DNA from: Harmothoe impar
Taxonomy: Eukaryota; Annelida; Polychaeta; Phyllodocida; Polynoidae
Length of the DNA stretch: 64,000 nt
Assembly: GCA_947462335.1 (NCBI GenBank)
Contig: OX381710.1
Coordinates: 57,854,842-57,918,841 of the forward strand
Reading direction: 5' to 3'
Below the pieces are notes generated by a model. It ran no database searches, had not been told where the DNA came from, and was given only the letters and a program-made list of their open reading frames with translations. Both the position numbers and the translations under genes were made by a program. Position 1 is the stretch's first letter; the number at the start of each line of letters is the position of its first letter. Positions 1 through 11,835 of this stretch are shown piece after piece.

Positions 1-1462
1 TATCATGGTGTGTCCTTATGGCAATATGGCCAGGAGTTCACTAGGTAAACTGGTAATTGGGCATCCTGAATAGTTTGTAAAAGTGAAAATTTCTGGCATC
101 AAAATATATATATTTTAAGGGAATATCTCAGAGGTGATTCGTTTCAAAGTTATATTGCATACCCGAGGGTTAAAGGGAATCACTGGTTCCTACACAGAAG
201 CCACCTGGCGGCAAAAATCGAAGCTCATGAAAAGTATTCTTTAAGCTGTATTCATATTCCGACATAGACGATCTTCCCTAACCCAACTATTTGTATTTGC
301 TACTTTGACAGTATACCTCCATTGTTCACATATATTCACTGCTAGGACACCCATAGGATCCTATAGCTAAGGCAAAAGAAATATTTTTCCAAAATTCATG
401 CCTTTCTCATTTTATCCGTGACCCCCTGTTTTATTGGTCCTAAAATGTTTGTATAGATGTCCATTATACATTCCCAAGGTTTGGTTACAATATCAATAGA
501 AGAAGGGGATTATCCATGACAGATAAAATGGGAAAATGCTGTTTTCCTATTTATTTCTATAGTTAAGGTACTCCTTTGCTCAAATGGCCGTATCATAAAA
601 GTTATTACCGTGACATGGCAATTTCTTTGGATTTTCTATTAGATAATAAATCAAACTAACATAATCCTGAGTTATATGCAAAAGTCAATAGAACATCAGT
701 AATCCTGCGACAAGTAGCGAGTCCCTTTAAGTCAGATAGACTACACCTGGCCAGGGTCCTTCCACATAACCACTGCCCACTGGTAACTCCACACAGGAGT
801 GCTCGGGTGGTTGTATGGCTCCCCCTGGTGAGCAATACCTGCACCAACCCACAAGGCTGACACACACCTTATGTGTACGGCACATCTCACAGCTGACGAC
901 TCCAATATTTGATGTTTTACTATGTTTTCTACAGTGAGTGCACATTTCATGGCTATCAAATTTGTAGTCACCTCTAGGAATGTCTGTTAAGATCAATGAT
1001 TTTAAACATTAAACTCTAAGAATTCCAAAACCTTACCAAAACATTGCGTTGGCAAGACCATTCATCTCAGAGCACAATAATGTCATCCAAATAGTTATTC
1101 TACTATTGCCAGCCATACGTTGTTCGAAACTAAACCAAAAACTGATGATGTGGTGAACATATAATGTGGCCACAACGCAAGCCAAAACTGAGCCTGTCTT
1201 TTTTTCAAGAAGAGGTTTTCCCCTGACCCATACCTTAACCACTGACTTGATTAAACTGGGAAAACATTTTATATAGGAATAACAAATAAAGAAATGATTC
1301 TTGGCCTGTTAAATCATGCTGGCTCTCAAATAAGAGCAGGTCCTTGTTTAGCATAGGAAATGGGTACATGCTATGGGAAGGAATATCTGACTCCAAAATA
1401 AAGATATGACAATCCATGTGACTTTGATAGCACGCACGATCTTGGGAATTTATTGTATTCTT
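1..1462. other. Intergenic stretch, no gene recognised
   Basis: Only short reading frames under 90 codons occur, with no recognisable domain, RNA gene or convincing splice-site-bounded exon. The base composition is AT-rich like the rest of the host sequence. It may include 3' flanking sequence of the ankyrin gene on the minus strand. Confidence 0.5.
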
Positions 1463-1726
1463 CACTCAAAAAATAAACTCGTCTCTAGACTCTTCAAAGT
1501 GACGGTCATAAAATAAACGAGTCAAAAACTTGTCTAAGTGACAAGGAAGCGGGTCTTCTAGCTAGAGATAGAAGACCCACTTGGTATGTGTCAGCCCAAA
1601 ACCCGACATTTGCCAGCTCCAGACTCTATTTGTGGGATGGTAACCTGATAGGTTAGACAACTTTTGACTCGTTTATTTTATGACAGTCACTTTGACGAGT
1701 CTGGAGACGAGTTTACTTTTTCAGTG
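1463..1726. repeat. Foldback MITE with about 75-bp inverted repeats
   Basis: Left arm 1463-1537 and right arm 1653-1726 are imperfect reverse complements over about 75 bp; both carry the blocks ATAAAATAAACGAGTCAAAA and AAACTCGTCT. The ends are CACT..AGTG. The motif CGAGTC/GACTCG occurs several times in each arm. A shorter hairpin (GGGTCTTCT..AGAAGACCC) lies in the centre. There is no coding capacity, so the element is non-autonomous. The right arm contains TTTATT at 1672-1677, an AATAAA on the minus strand just downstream of the ankyrin gene. Confidence 0.8.
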
Positions 1727-1841
1727 TTCCTTGTTGAAATTGCACATTGAAGTACAGACTTTCCCATTGATACAAATCCAATCAATTGATGACGAGGATT
1801 GGATCTGAGAGAGGATGTCAATAACTAAAGATTTTCAATAT

Positions 1842-3317
1842 TCATTCACCAATGTCTTCCCTTATTATTGCCAGACCTCCTCCGTCCTTTTGGTCCTCAG
1901 AGAGTCTGCGGCTACGACGGACCAACTGTGCATTGGCAGTGACAATGCCAGTTGGGCGTTTAGTTGGCTTTGCTGCTGCCTCCTTTCGAGTCTTGATGAA
2001 GCCTGCGACATTTTTATCAATGGGTAATAACTTAATCCTCTCTTTGGGCTTTTGAAATCCAGCTGCTCTCTGCACTGCCATAACCCCGAGAAGCTGTGAT
2101 ATATTTACCACAGACACTGGGTTTTTGGTTGTCTCTTTCTCCACTACCTTGCTTTCTGATTTAATCTTATCAAGTTTTCGTTTCTTCCAAATCTCACTTG
2201 ACGATGGAGGATACCATTGCTCTTTCCTGATGCTTGGTGATTTTGAATCAGGTCTAGGGCTATGACACTCAGAGTCCGTGGTTGACAGATTTGGCATTGA
2301 CTTAGTGTACCTCAGTACTGGCCGCAGTGGGGGCAGGTTCTGCCTTGCAGTATACACGTCTACATCATTAATTTGTATTCTGATTTTTGGCGCATCAGGT
2401 CGGTAAAAGCTGAATTCCCTGTCAGACGGTAAGAGGTGGATATTATGTTTCAAGTCAGACTTTGATTTTGTTAAGGCCTTTGCTTCGTAAATTGCTTGCA
2501 ATTCTCTACTGAGTCTGTTACGGTATGTTGATCCTTTGTCTTCCTTGGTATTTGGGGCACTCCATGGTCGGTTGGTTTTCCCCTCATACATAGCTCTTGC
2601 AAGTCCCTTTTCATGCCTTGATGCAATGACCTTCACCTTACTTGGTGTATAGTTTGCATCATGTAGTTGTGGCATCCTACCCAATGTCTTTAGAGCTATC
2701 ACTTTCTTTGCTTTTAACCGTTTGTCAACATGCAGCATCTCCTTCTGTCCTTCAGTACCCCAGCTGTCGGCCATCTTGAATTCTGATGTATCAAACTGTT
2801 GCGCACTTGCTCTCCCCTCCCTCTTAAGTATCTCCACACAGTCTGTATGCCCCAAGCGCTTGGCCAGGATATAAGGTGTAAACCCGTCATTGTTAGGAAC
2901 ATCCACATTGAGCCCAATCTTCACTATGGCCTGACATAGAATCTTACACGTGTCCTTGTTACCGTTCATGACGACATAATGGAGGCCGGTGTAACCGCCA
3001 TTATCCCGCTTACAAAGGTCAAGGCCACTCATTCCCTCCTTGATGATGAGTTTGACCTCCTCGTGTCGGTTCAGTACACATGCCCATAGTAAGACATCCC
3101 GCTCAGTGGTGGGGTCCACGTTGAATACATTGGTTCCCCTCCGTAGCAGCATCCTGAACATGTGGTTGCGCCTCCTGGGGTCCTCCACCATGAGGGCAGC
3201 AACAAGCAGGTTCTGTCCCAAGTTGTTCTTGATGTTCACACTGAGCCCCGACCGGAGGAGTAGTTTCACCTGTTTGGTCAAACCGGCCGAGGCGCTCTGG
3301 AACGCTGTCCCAACCAT
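1842..3317 (-). CDS. Ankyrin-repeat protein, 491 aa
   Basis: This is a 491-residue open frame. Residues about 5-170 form ankyrin repeats: helix-turn-helix units such as the one ending KLLLRSGLSVNIKNNLGQN, then GLHYVVMNGN and DGFTPYILAKRLGHTDCVEIL near the end of the array. Residues 170-491 are basic, serine-rich and probably disordered, with no catalytic domain recognised. Ankyrin repeats bind proteins, so a scaffold or adaptor role is likely; partner and location are unknown. The start at 3317 is the first in-frame Met. A TTTCCAG acceptor-like site near 3352 (minus strand) suggests the 5'UTR is spliced from an upstream exon. An AATAAA candidate (minus strand, 1672-1677) lies inside the neighbouring MITE. 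I do not recognise a specific vertebrate orthologue; ANKRD-type proteins are the general class. Confidence 0.85.
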   Translation of the reverse strand: MVGTAFQSASAGLTKQVKLLLRSGLSVNIKNNLGQNLLVAALMVEDPRRRNHMFRMLLRRGTNVFNVDPTTERDVLLWACVLNRHEEVKLIIKEGMSGLDLCKRDNGGYTGLHYVVMNGNKDTCKILCQAIVKIGLNVDVPNNDGFTPYILAKRLGHTDCVEILKREGRASAQQFDTSEFKMADSWGTEGQKEMLHVDKRLKAKKVIALKTLGRMPQLHDANYTPSKVKVIASRHEKGLARAMYEGKTNRPWSAPNTKEDKGSTYRNRLSRELQAIYEAKALTKSKSDLKHNIHLLPSDREFSFYRPDAPKIRIQINDVDVYTARQNLPPLRPVLRYTKSMPNLSTTDSECHSPRPDSKSPSIRKEQWYPPSSSEIWKKRKLDKIKSESKVVEKETTKNPVSVVNISQLLGVMAVQRAAGFQKPKERIKLLPIDKNVAGFIKTRKEAAAKPTKRPTGIVTANAQLVRRSRRLSEDQKDGGGLAIIREDIGE

Positions 3318-5280
3318 GCTTCAGGCTATTTGATGCAGCCCACTTAATCATCTGGAAATGAGATCAGAGTGGAAATGTCAACATTGAACACTCTAAAATA
3401 TTTATTTAATATCGGCCATTATGGAGTAGTCTTCAGGATGGCCACATGAACTATATATTGATTACTTTTGTGTGCGTGTATTGCTATTACCCTGATTAAA
3501 TTGTGTCGATACTTACTATGATATGAAACCATGATTGAGAAAGCAAAGTGTATACATAATAATAATATTGATATGACCTTCTATTCTTCGCTTAACCTTT
3601 GTTGTCACATATCTTACACCCCACGGGATCGTTGTTATCTGCTGACAATGTAATGTAATCTCCTACTGCTTCTGATTGTTCTCAATGACATACATAATGC
3701 AGTGATTTCAGTTGTTCACAGGGATATGGCTATTATTATTAGCCCCAAATTACGAGCTATAGAGGATTAAGACCGTATGAAATTACATTATATGAAATAC
3801 AACTCACCGACTAACAGCTGTCCTTACTACAGAACAACAGCCAATACTCTGAGTCCGTGTCCCTGATTCATACATTTAGTTATCCCGGTACGGAATGGTT
3901 AGATTACTCTTTAAATAAATACATGTTCCTCAGTAGCTGGCATATATACACATGCAACTACACACTATGGATTCACTGAGACTTGCACAGCTTCCTCGGT
4001 GGTGGCCTGCAAGTGTTGTCTGTATTCAGCAGGCAGCGCCATTATCAATACACGGTTAGCTATGTAGGAACATATTGACAACCCAGCTATTAAATTACAC
4101 AAGTTGGTGGTCGATGAATAGCAATTTTACAAACACTGGAAATGTCTCGATCATTTTTCCCTGTCAAAACGCAAAATAACAACTGTATTTGTACAAACCA
4201 GAAAAAGGATGGTAGGTGCTGCTCTTTGATTGTACACGATGTCACTTGTGACTATACTCTCTGATCAAAATGTCAGTATATCTACGCCCTAGTAGTCCCT
4301 CTCTACACAGCAGTGCCACAAGGAGATGTAGTGTGCTTTACTTCCAGTAGCTCCCCACCAGCTCAGTAGGGGGCTCTGCTGCAAGTGGTTGATACTTATT
4401 AAGTACATGTTGTCCATGGTCACTTCAGACAAATGGAGACTGGTTCAGATAGTACTAGCGAGATGTATTTGTTGGTACCAATGGCACACATATACTGTAG
4501 GCTTGCAGTTAAACATCTGCTATTCTAAAGGTTACCAGATTGTTATATATGAGAAAACATTAACTACGAAGGGAATTTCTTTCAAGTAGGTGCTGGTACT
4601 CCACAGCCCTCCAGTCCCCTACACAGTCCGTCAGCACTACTTAGTTTGAATGGAAACCCCTCAAGTCTGAGAAATTATGCACCTGCCTCCAAGGGATTAA
4701 TATCAAGCTAACGTGGGTCATCACAACCATAATCCCACATGAGCCCAACGGGGGTTTCTAATCCAGTTAAGGCCTTAAAGAATTAGAATGTTCTAAGCAG
4801 ACATTGTAAATGTTATTGTTATGTCTTAGTTACCTGGTACTGTTATATTGAGTTTGAGTATTATATTCTGTATGTATTATATAAGTTCTTATACATAGAA
4901 AGTTATTAAACAGGCCGAAGTATATACAATGCAATCACGATTAGAACCGCAATGCATGGGCACATAGGTCTATATATAGTCAGTATCATTGTCCAGCCAA
5001 GTCTGTCGGGGCTAAAGGTCCTAGGTCATGCTCAGTCAGCATATGCAAGAACTTGACTTTCCCTTATTGGTGTTTCGGCTCTAGAATCAGAAGTTGTTTT
5101 CGATGGTCTGTGCTGTGGGGTAGATATCAGACAAGAGTTGTCTATTCCCAAGCGTATGTTCCATGTTGTTGTCTTGTGGAGTGGATCCATGCATCATGTG
5201 TATTGCATATTAGTTTCCTACCCTAACGTTGTATCATTCTAACGGTGACTCTTGTCTCTGCTGCAACGCAAACCTTATTG
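3318..5280. other. Upstream/intergenic region of ankyrin gene
   Basis: AT-rich DNA without a supported gene. It probably contains 5' non-coding exon(s) and promoter of the minus-strand ankyrin gene, but I cannot place them from sequence alone. Confidence 0.4.
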
Positions 5281-5283
5281 ACG

Positions 5284-5570
5284 AATTTATGTCTTCAAAT
5301 TGACAATAGCTAAATTGACAACTTTAAGTCCTCAAGTTGACTACCGTAGGTCATATTTGTGACAAACTTGGGTTGCCACATCAGACTCAAGGTCATTAAA
5401 ATGATAATGAAACCTATAGGTTGTCACATTGTTTGTGATGACATTGGGTCCTCAATTTAGGTATTGTTAATTTAAAGACCCAAAGTCATCAGTAATGACA
5501 ACCTTCATTTCTAGATATGCTTTAGGTTGTCTCAATGACAAGCCTATAAAGCTATATTGTCACACAAGAA
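5284..5570. repeat. Motif array of TTGACAA / GGTCCTCAA type
   Basis: The segment is built from repeated short words on both strands: TTGACAA/TTGTCA, GGTCCTCAA or AAGTCCTCAA, and GGTTGTCAC. They are arranged loosely as an inverted repeat. There is no coding capacity. It resembles the other oligonucleotide-array foldback elements in this window but is more decayed and its borders are uncertain. Confidence 0.5.
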
Positions 5571-5845
5571 GCCATAAATACTGGCACATAGTGGCAAAGA
5601 GATAAACGATATACGGTACATAATAAAGTGGTCACTATATCTAGCCGTTACCTTCACCCGCTGGCAGATCAAACAATTCTTGCTACTTAGGTCTATCAAG
5701 AGTACACCAATACTGTAAAAGGGGTGCCCCTTCTGGAGAAGGACACTGATTAGAGACTACATCCATACCCCACGCTCTATAGGACAGTACTACTACCTGC
5801 CTAGGTCGGCACTACACTGAACCCCCAATGGAGCTCAAAGGTCGT

Positions 5846-6513
5846 CACTGGTGACGACCCTAGAGTGATCAATGTGCTTGTGTCGAGGGCAAGCACCCCC
5901 TCCTCAGTAAGGTCGTCATAAGTGATGACCCAGGGTCATCATATTGATCATATTTTTGACCTAATTATAGAAGAAACTGTAATCAGGGTGATGACCTGAA
6001 GTAATCACTTTTGATTAGTTTCTGCATTCATACATGTTATCATGGATTTCTATGTCCGTTCAAAATAATTTTATAATTGTCCCCTTCCCCCATCATAGAG
6101 CCTTCCTGGGAGCATCCATAGCCCATCTAGTAAACATTAGAAGGTGTATGCATGCAATACGGATGACAATAGCTGTTAATACTTTAAACTATAGGTTAAT
6201 AGACAAAAGAGGTGTTTATAAGTTAAAAACAGTTATTCCTATGTAAATTATGATCAAACTTTCAAATCAAAATTCAATTATGGTAAAATCGAAATCAAAT
6301 ATACTGAACATCTACTACACATTACATGGGGGCAATTTACTATTTGTGATATTAACATAGCAATATTGGTCAGAATGGTTCAAAGAAAATACATCAGTGT
6401 ATAATAAGGCCCCCTAGTGGCTGAAATGTGACGAGTTTAGATGATCAATATGATTACCTTGGGTCGTCATCAATGCATGACGACCCTAGAGTCGTCAACA
6501 GTGACGACCTTCC
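5846..6513. repeat. Motif array of GTCGTCA / TGACGAC type
   Basis: Two clusters (about 5846-6005 and 6425-6513) contain many copies of GTCGTCA and its complement, including AAGGTCGTCACTGGTGACGA near the left end and GTCGTCAACAGTGACGACCT near the right. The clusters are in inverted arrangement around an AT-rich middle that shows no motif. Interpreted as a decayed foldback element. Confidence 0.5.
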
Positions 6514-6599
6514 CACAGAACTGGGTACTCAGTGTAATGACGATTTCAGTTTTACCCTGAGTTGTCAGTGTGTCCTCACTGTGGAAAAACGTTTATTTC

Positions 6600-7920
6600 A
6601 AATCTAAGATTCTGCACATGTGTTCTATGGCAATTTTGAACAGTGCAGCATCAGTTCAATGTACATTAATTTAAACGAAGCACCTATACCCTTTTCTTTC
6701 TGAAAATACAATGAATTTTTTCAGTGTTTTATGTGGTTTTGAATGATTCCTATGCAAACATGCCAGACTTTATTGCCCGTACCCATGTTCAGTCGGAGGA
6801 AGGGGGTGGGTTATACCAAGTAAAAAGATCATTTATAATACCAGACATGTCGGCTGTATAGTTTAGTGGTATGTATCATAGTATTCAAATGTTTAACGGC
6901 AGAGTGGACGAAGGGGGGGGGCAGTAAACGTCAACCCTTTGATGTACCTCTGACAAACTCTGACAGCACGTGCACATCAAACGGGAAGCAGACTGGCATG
7001 AAAAAATAGAGTTGTGCTTCATTTGCAAATTGCTGGCCCTTAGCTCCCACAAATCGCGACATTTAGCGCTTCTGGGAAGGATGTGGGAACTACGGTACAT
7101 TCCGTTTTGTCGGGTGCACAATGCCGCAAGTTTTCACCAGAAAACGGCCAAATATGGCTTTCTAGAATAATTGTACCAAGATAATAAGGGTCCTTTTTTC
7201 TTTATCAGTGACATAGGACGGCTACAGTGATGCTTTGAATCGGTCCAATTATCTGAGTAACTGCATTGAGAGGGGCAAACATGACGCATTGTTTCTCCTT
7301 TGTTTGTCCCCACCAAATACCTGGTAGCAAGAACGCGGGATGCACCAATGCTTGGTTCATACATTCAGAATAGAACGGTTTGCGTGGACACGCGCTAAGA
7401 CGGAACCTACATGTACAGCAGAGTTGAAAGTAAATCGCCCATGGCCATACAGCCATGGGGATTCATCTCCAAATATCATAAAATATAAAAATGACTTTCA
7501 ATTTAATTTACATGAGATTAACTTTCCCACCATAAAAGTCACTTTCATGTTACTACCTACTATAGATATGTGTATACTTGATTTATGATGAATTACCAAT
7601 GGGGTCGTTGTGTAGCTCTAGATGTATAGTTTGCTAGTTTAGACACATGGGTACCTGCGGCTATTATAGAAGGTCAGCAAGGTCAGCACTAATAGTCACT
7701 AACGGTAACTGGTTGATACCAATATTTTAACCCATTTGTGTAAGAATACTGTTTTTGCAGTTGGGACTTCCATGGCCTTTCCTGCTCAACATACCAGGAC
7801 TATACAGTGGGTATCTCCTAAATGGTGATCATTGACCACCCAAGATCTAACTGAGGCGTTTCTCAATAACTCAAAAGCCTGATGTAATGTAGGGATATAT
7901 GAGGTCAATGTAATCTATCA
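6600..7920. other. Intergenic, no gene recognised
   Basis: AT-rich sequence with only short unsupported reading frames. No RNA gene or mobile-element end was recognised. Confidence 0.4.
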
Positions 7921-7929
7921 CTGTCTGAG

Positions 7930-8233
7930 TGACGTCACAAACTGACAGCGGCAGAACGAGGTGCATGCTGGGACGTGGGCCGCTACATTACCGTACAGGT
8001 CACGTGTGTGTCTGATTTGTGACGTCACAGAGTCGTTATGCTGAAATGACGTGACGTCCATGCCAGTATAGGAGAAATAAAACCTGCAGTATGTTAAGCT
8101 GTATAGGACAGTGAGCTATGTGGGTGGTAGTATACGGACTGTAACTGAGACCATTACAACGACCAGGGTATAGTGCTGGAGTATTCTGTACAAGCTTTGA
8201 AGAACAGAGACCTGAGGCAGCGCAAGCTGTAAG
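7930..8233 (+). promoter_or_regulatory. Candidate CRE-containing promoter with first non-coding exon
   Basis: Two perfect CREB/ATF palindromes TGACGTCA lie at 7930-7937 and 8020-8027, with a third compound site TGACGTGACGTCC at 8047-8059 and a CACGTG nearby. Downstream, a consensus 5' splice site (CTGTAAG|GTAAGCGG) falls at 8233/8234. CRE clusters close to a transcription start and a donor site fit a CREB-type promoter plus a non-coding first exon of a plus-strand gene. No matching coding exon is recognised in the next 25 kb, so the gene it serves is unknown. Confidence 0.35.
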
Positions 8234-8634
8234 GTAAGCGGATTCTACATCAACTGGTGTTACTAATAGAGAGACAAATTTCCACGGGTTTTGTTGAGTA
8301 GGTTATTTCACGAGTTGAACGTTGGCTGTATTCCATGAGGCCATGGGCCGAGAGGAATACAGCCAAAGTTCAGCAAGAAACAGTTAACAGACCCTTCCAC
8401 GCGGTAAACCAATATACTGCACAAAATTGCATTGAGTTACCAGAAACCCAGTGGTGAAGGGGTAAAAAGCAGTGCTCATTTGTCTTTGTTTTTAACTTAT
8501 CTATATAAGATGAGAGAAAAAGCCTAAACAAACCAATGTGGAATATTGACTTGGGTGCTTATACTCGACGGCACGGTGAGTTCAAAGCATTGACCACAGA
8601 TATATGTTAAGGATAAGTGTCAGGTACGATGGGG

Positions 8635-8699
<65 letters not shown>

Positions 8700-10084
8700 C
8701 GCAGCCTCTGTAGGAAACATTGGTGCATTAGTAATTTGCTAGGTATCCCAGGTCATTTTCAGATATTATTACTACATATGTGGAAACTAGTTAGATGGAA
8801 GGATTATTTTAAAAGATGCACACAGTTTAAATATCATACAAATGGTCTGGACTTCGAACCTATGTCTCAACTTGTTTATGGGTGAAACGGGAAAAGACTT
8901 CTTGTCCCTACTTTGCACAACCACTGATTATGTAGGCACATAAGTGGTTGAATATCCCCAGTTACATGGTCTCTGATATCACCAAAATATGGCAGATATC
9001 CCTTTTGACCGCTAGGAATTCCTTCTACTGGTCATGGAGTCTGTGCTTCTTTTTCATGATCTAGATAATGAGGGATTACTTAATGATTTTCAATTAAAAA
9101 TGAGGAAAGTGCTAACTTTCCCAATGTCAATAGCACAAAAAAAGTGGTTGCATATATAAAGTTGATTCAATCTGTCATTTGGGTATAGGTTGATATGGTA
9201 TACATCAGTCTAAAGCAGTGTTTCCATGTTAAACATATTGCATAATATGAAGTGATCTAATAAAAATCCTGAAATTCCCTGAAATTGCTGAAAAATGGCT
9301 TATATAGGGCTATTTTATAGCATCTTAGAACAAAATTTCTCTTTCACCTGTGAATCCAACTTGTGATATCAACTCATATTTACTATTCCTATAACATAGG
9401 ACCACAATTATGTAACTATTGGGCCTATTACATAATGATTTACAAATCCTGATATTGGGGTTTTCTATGCAGGAAACAAATGGGTCTGCAGTTGATATAT
9501 TTTATGGAAACACATGTATGAGGATCCTTAAAGGTGTATATATATTGTATGTACAGATATATCATGTTATGTAAACTTTATAGCCTCTATGTAAGAACAC
9601 AGGTCTTCAAACGTGAACCCTGGTGCAGGGTGTTTGGTGACCTATTCTACTCTCGCTCTCACAACATTTATCACATCAGCTAAGTTATTAATGCATCAGC
9701 CCAAATATGTGTATCTAACAGTTTGAAAAAGTGCCAAAATGTACCAGAAATTGCTTGTAAGTTCTTATATTTTAATTTTAAAATACTTACAATATGGCTA
9801 CCCCCCCTTGTAATACCTTAAAATAATGCCTGAAATGTCCTGCTGTCAGTGGAAAAAAATCCTGAGACCGTATCTCTTATAGTATCAGATTGAAAGCAAT
9901 GTATATTGCAGGGTTGCAGGGGGTTAGGAGTGTTATTCTACTTTCGCTCTTACGCCATTAGCCCTACTAACTAAGTCGTTAGTGCATCTGATAGAGCAGA
10001 AAAATACCTTTCACATAACCGCAAACATTTGTATATGACACTTCAAAAAAGTGCCGAAAAAATACTTGCAATATAGTGCCTCTA
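8234..10084. other. Intergenic or intronic, no gene recognised
   Basis: AT-rich DNA. Two similar blocks near 9600-9680 and 9910-9990 (TTCTACTYTCGCTCTYAC followed by a TAAGT-TTAGTGCATC-like sequence) look like diverged copies of one repeat. No coding sequence is supported. Confidence 0.35.
8639..8697. repeat. (TA)n microsatellite
   Basis: Uninterrupted dinucleotide TA repeat of about 29 units. Confidence 0.95.
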
Positions 10085-10262
10085 CATGGGTAAAAATCGA
10101 CACGGGCGACACAGGGGTTATAAAAATCGACACGCGCGACACAGGGGTTTTAAAAATCGACGGACACAGACATTTTTGGGATAAAAATCGACAGATACAG
10201 GTAAAATTGGGTAAAAATCGACGGACACAGTAAACCTAGGGATAAAAATCGACGGACACAAC
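10085..10262. repeat. Degenerate tandem repeat, TAAAAATCGACGGACACAG unit
   Basis: Six imperfect copies of the core TAAAAATCGAC[AG] followed by SACACAGG-like sequence, spaced about 25-36 bp, directly upstream of the LINE reverse transcriptase fragment. Unit lengths vary, so it is not a clean minisatellite. Confidence 0.75.
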
Positions 10263-10324
10263 ACCCAGCTGGGAGTGGGACTGGAGGGAGGGAGAGGGGG
10301 GAGGTGTGACACTTGTAGTTTATT

Positions 10325-11179
10325 ATGTTTATTGACGGTTTATCTGAAACACTTGCTAATGCTAAATATGTTATGTATGCAGATGATGTGTTACTTTATG
10401 TAACCCACCCTGATAGCCAAACTGCCACTCAGCTGTTACAAGAGGACCTGAATAGGGTCAATAGATGGTGCTGTGACAATTACATGACGGTGAAAACAGA
10501 TAAAACTATAGTGATGTATTTTGGATCCAACTCAAAATTAAATGGCCTGGCTGGTCCTGACTTGGTTATGGGAGTAAAAGCCCTACCAATCTGCAAGCAT
10601 TATTGTTATCTTGGCGTTGAGCTTGATGGGAGGCTATGTGTGACATCACAGATAAATAGAGTTAAGAAGTGCTTTGGCAATAAGCTCCTCAAACTAGGAA
10701 AGCTTCGGAAAAGAGTAAAGAAGGATGTTTGTATTGAGGTCTATAAGACCATGGTAATACCAACTGTTGAATATTGTAGTTTCTATACTGGCAGTGGTCA
10801 TGTGGCTGAGCTGCAGAAATTGCAAAGAATGCAAAATCAAGCATTGCGAGTCTGTCTCAGGACAGGGATACGAGCCACACCAGTAGCAGACTTACACACT
10901 GAATGTGATGTAGCCCTACTTGGAACGAGGCGAAATCACCAGCTTTTGGGCATAATGTGGAAAAAGTCAAGAAATGGTGAAGCCTTGGAACAAAGGGAGG
11001 TCCGCACTAGGGGCGATCGCAAAGTTAAGTTTGCCAAGAGAAGAGCCAAGACAGCCTTCTACCAGAAGTCCCCCTATTACAGAGGGGTCAGCATCTGGGA
11101 TAAGCTAGACCATTCTGTCCAGAAACTGGTCACTAAAGACAGCTTCAAGTTGGCAATATCAAAAATAAATATTGATTGA
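10325..11179 (+). pseudogene. 5'-truncated LINE (non-LTR) reverse transcriptase
   Basis: A 284-codon open frame contains the RT palm motif YADD (near residue 19-22), followed by the thumb/connection region typical of non-LTR retrotransposon polymerases (CYLGVELDGRL, then YKTMVIPTVEYCSFYTGSG) and the C-terminal tail with YYRGVSIWDKL. The endonuclease domain and the N-terminal half of the RT are missing, as expected for a 5'-truncated LINE insertion. The remaining frame is uninterrupted, so the copy is not very old. Clade (CR1/Rex-like or similar) cannot be settled by eye. It probably has no function. Confidence 0.85.
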
Positions 11180-11269
11180 TGATGCAGAACTATATTATAC
11201 TGGTACATTCTGTCATTCACATTTTCTTATCCCGCATCTATCATTTATACTATGTTCGGCAAATCAAGG

Positions 11270-11829
11270 GTACTACCGTGACCAGTCATGAAACATGCTA
11301 CCTGTCGGATGGCGATCAGCAGCATTATGTACATATAGCTGCAATTCAACTGTGAGAGCCGCGAGACAGTATTGACTAACATAGGTTTGGCATATAAGGA
11401 GCCAAAATATGGTTAAGAGTGCCTCAGTCATTCTCTGACTCCCTAGACACTGAAACCACAGAGGAATGGAACCAGTCATTATGACGAGCTAGGATGTCAT
11501 AATGAATAATGACAGGTGCTCTGGAGATTCGTCCATAGGTTAAACATGGTGAATGTTCATCCGATCCAACGGATTTGCCTCAGTGGATTCACCCTTAAAG
11601 GTTGTCACCTTGATTACCTAAATTCTTTACTGCCACATAACTGAATTTATCCACAACATCCTCCATGAAATTATTAATACTCTTTCCTTAAGGGCGACTT
11701 GCATCAGTAATACAACGAATAGTAGAACCACTATCTTTAGGTATAGCTCCTAAAGCATGAAAACATTTAGGCAACAATACTTATGATACCCTCATCCAGT
11801 TCCTCTTGAACAATAACATTCATACATTC
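11270..11829 (-). pseudogene. DIRS-like retroelement RT remnant, distal half
   Basis: Read on the minus strand away from the provirus, the flank encodes an RT-type segment (ALGAIPKDSG, then CITDASRP and FMEDVVDKFSY) that matches the start of reverse transcriptases of tyrosine-recombinase (DIRS/Ngaro-type) elements. It is interrupted by a frameshift and stop codons and decays by about 11600. The rest of the RT, RNase H and recombinase are absent. It is the continuation of the minus-strand ORF on the other side of the provirus (22387 upward). Confidence 0.6.
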
Positions 11830-11835
11830 CACCGG
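11830..11835. repeat. Left 6-bp target-site duplication (CACCGG)
   Basis: CACCGG directly precedes the left terminal repeat and recurs at 22381-22386 directly after the right one. Six base pairs is the duplication length known for Polinton integrases. Confidence 0.9.

Noticed and set aside
8604..8885. Frame with a poly(Tyr-Ile) stretch
   Set aside because: Reads through the (TA)n microsatellite; no domain.
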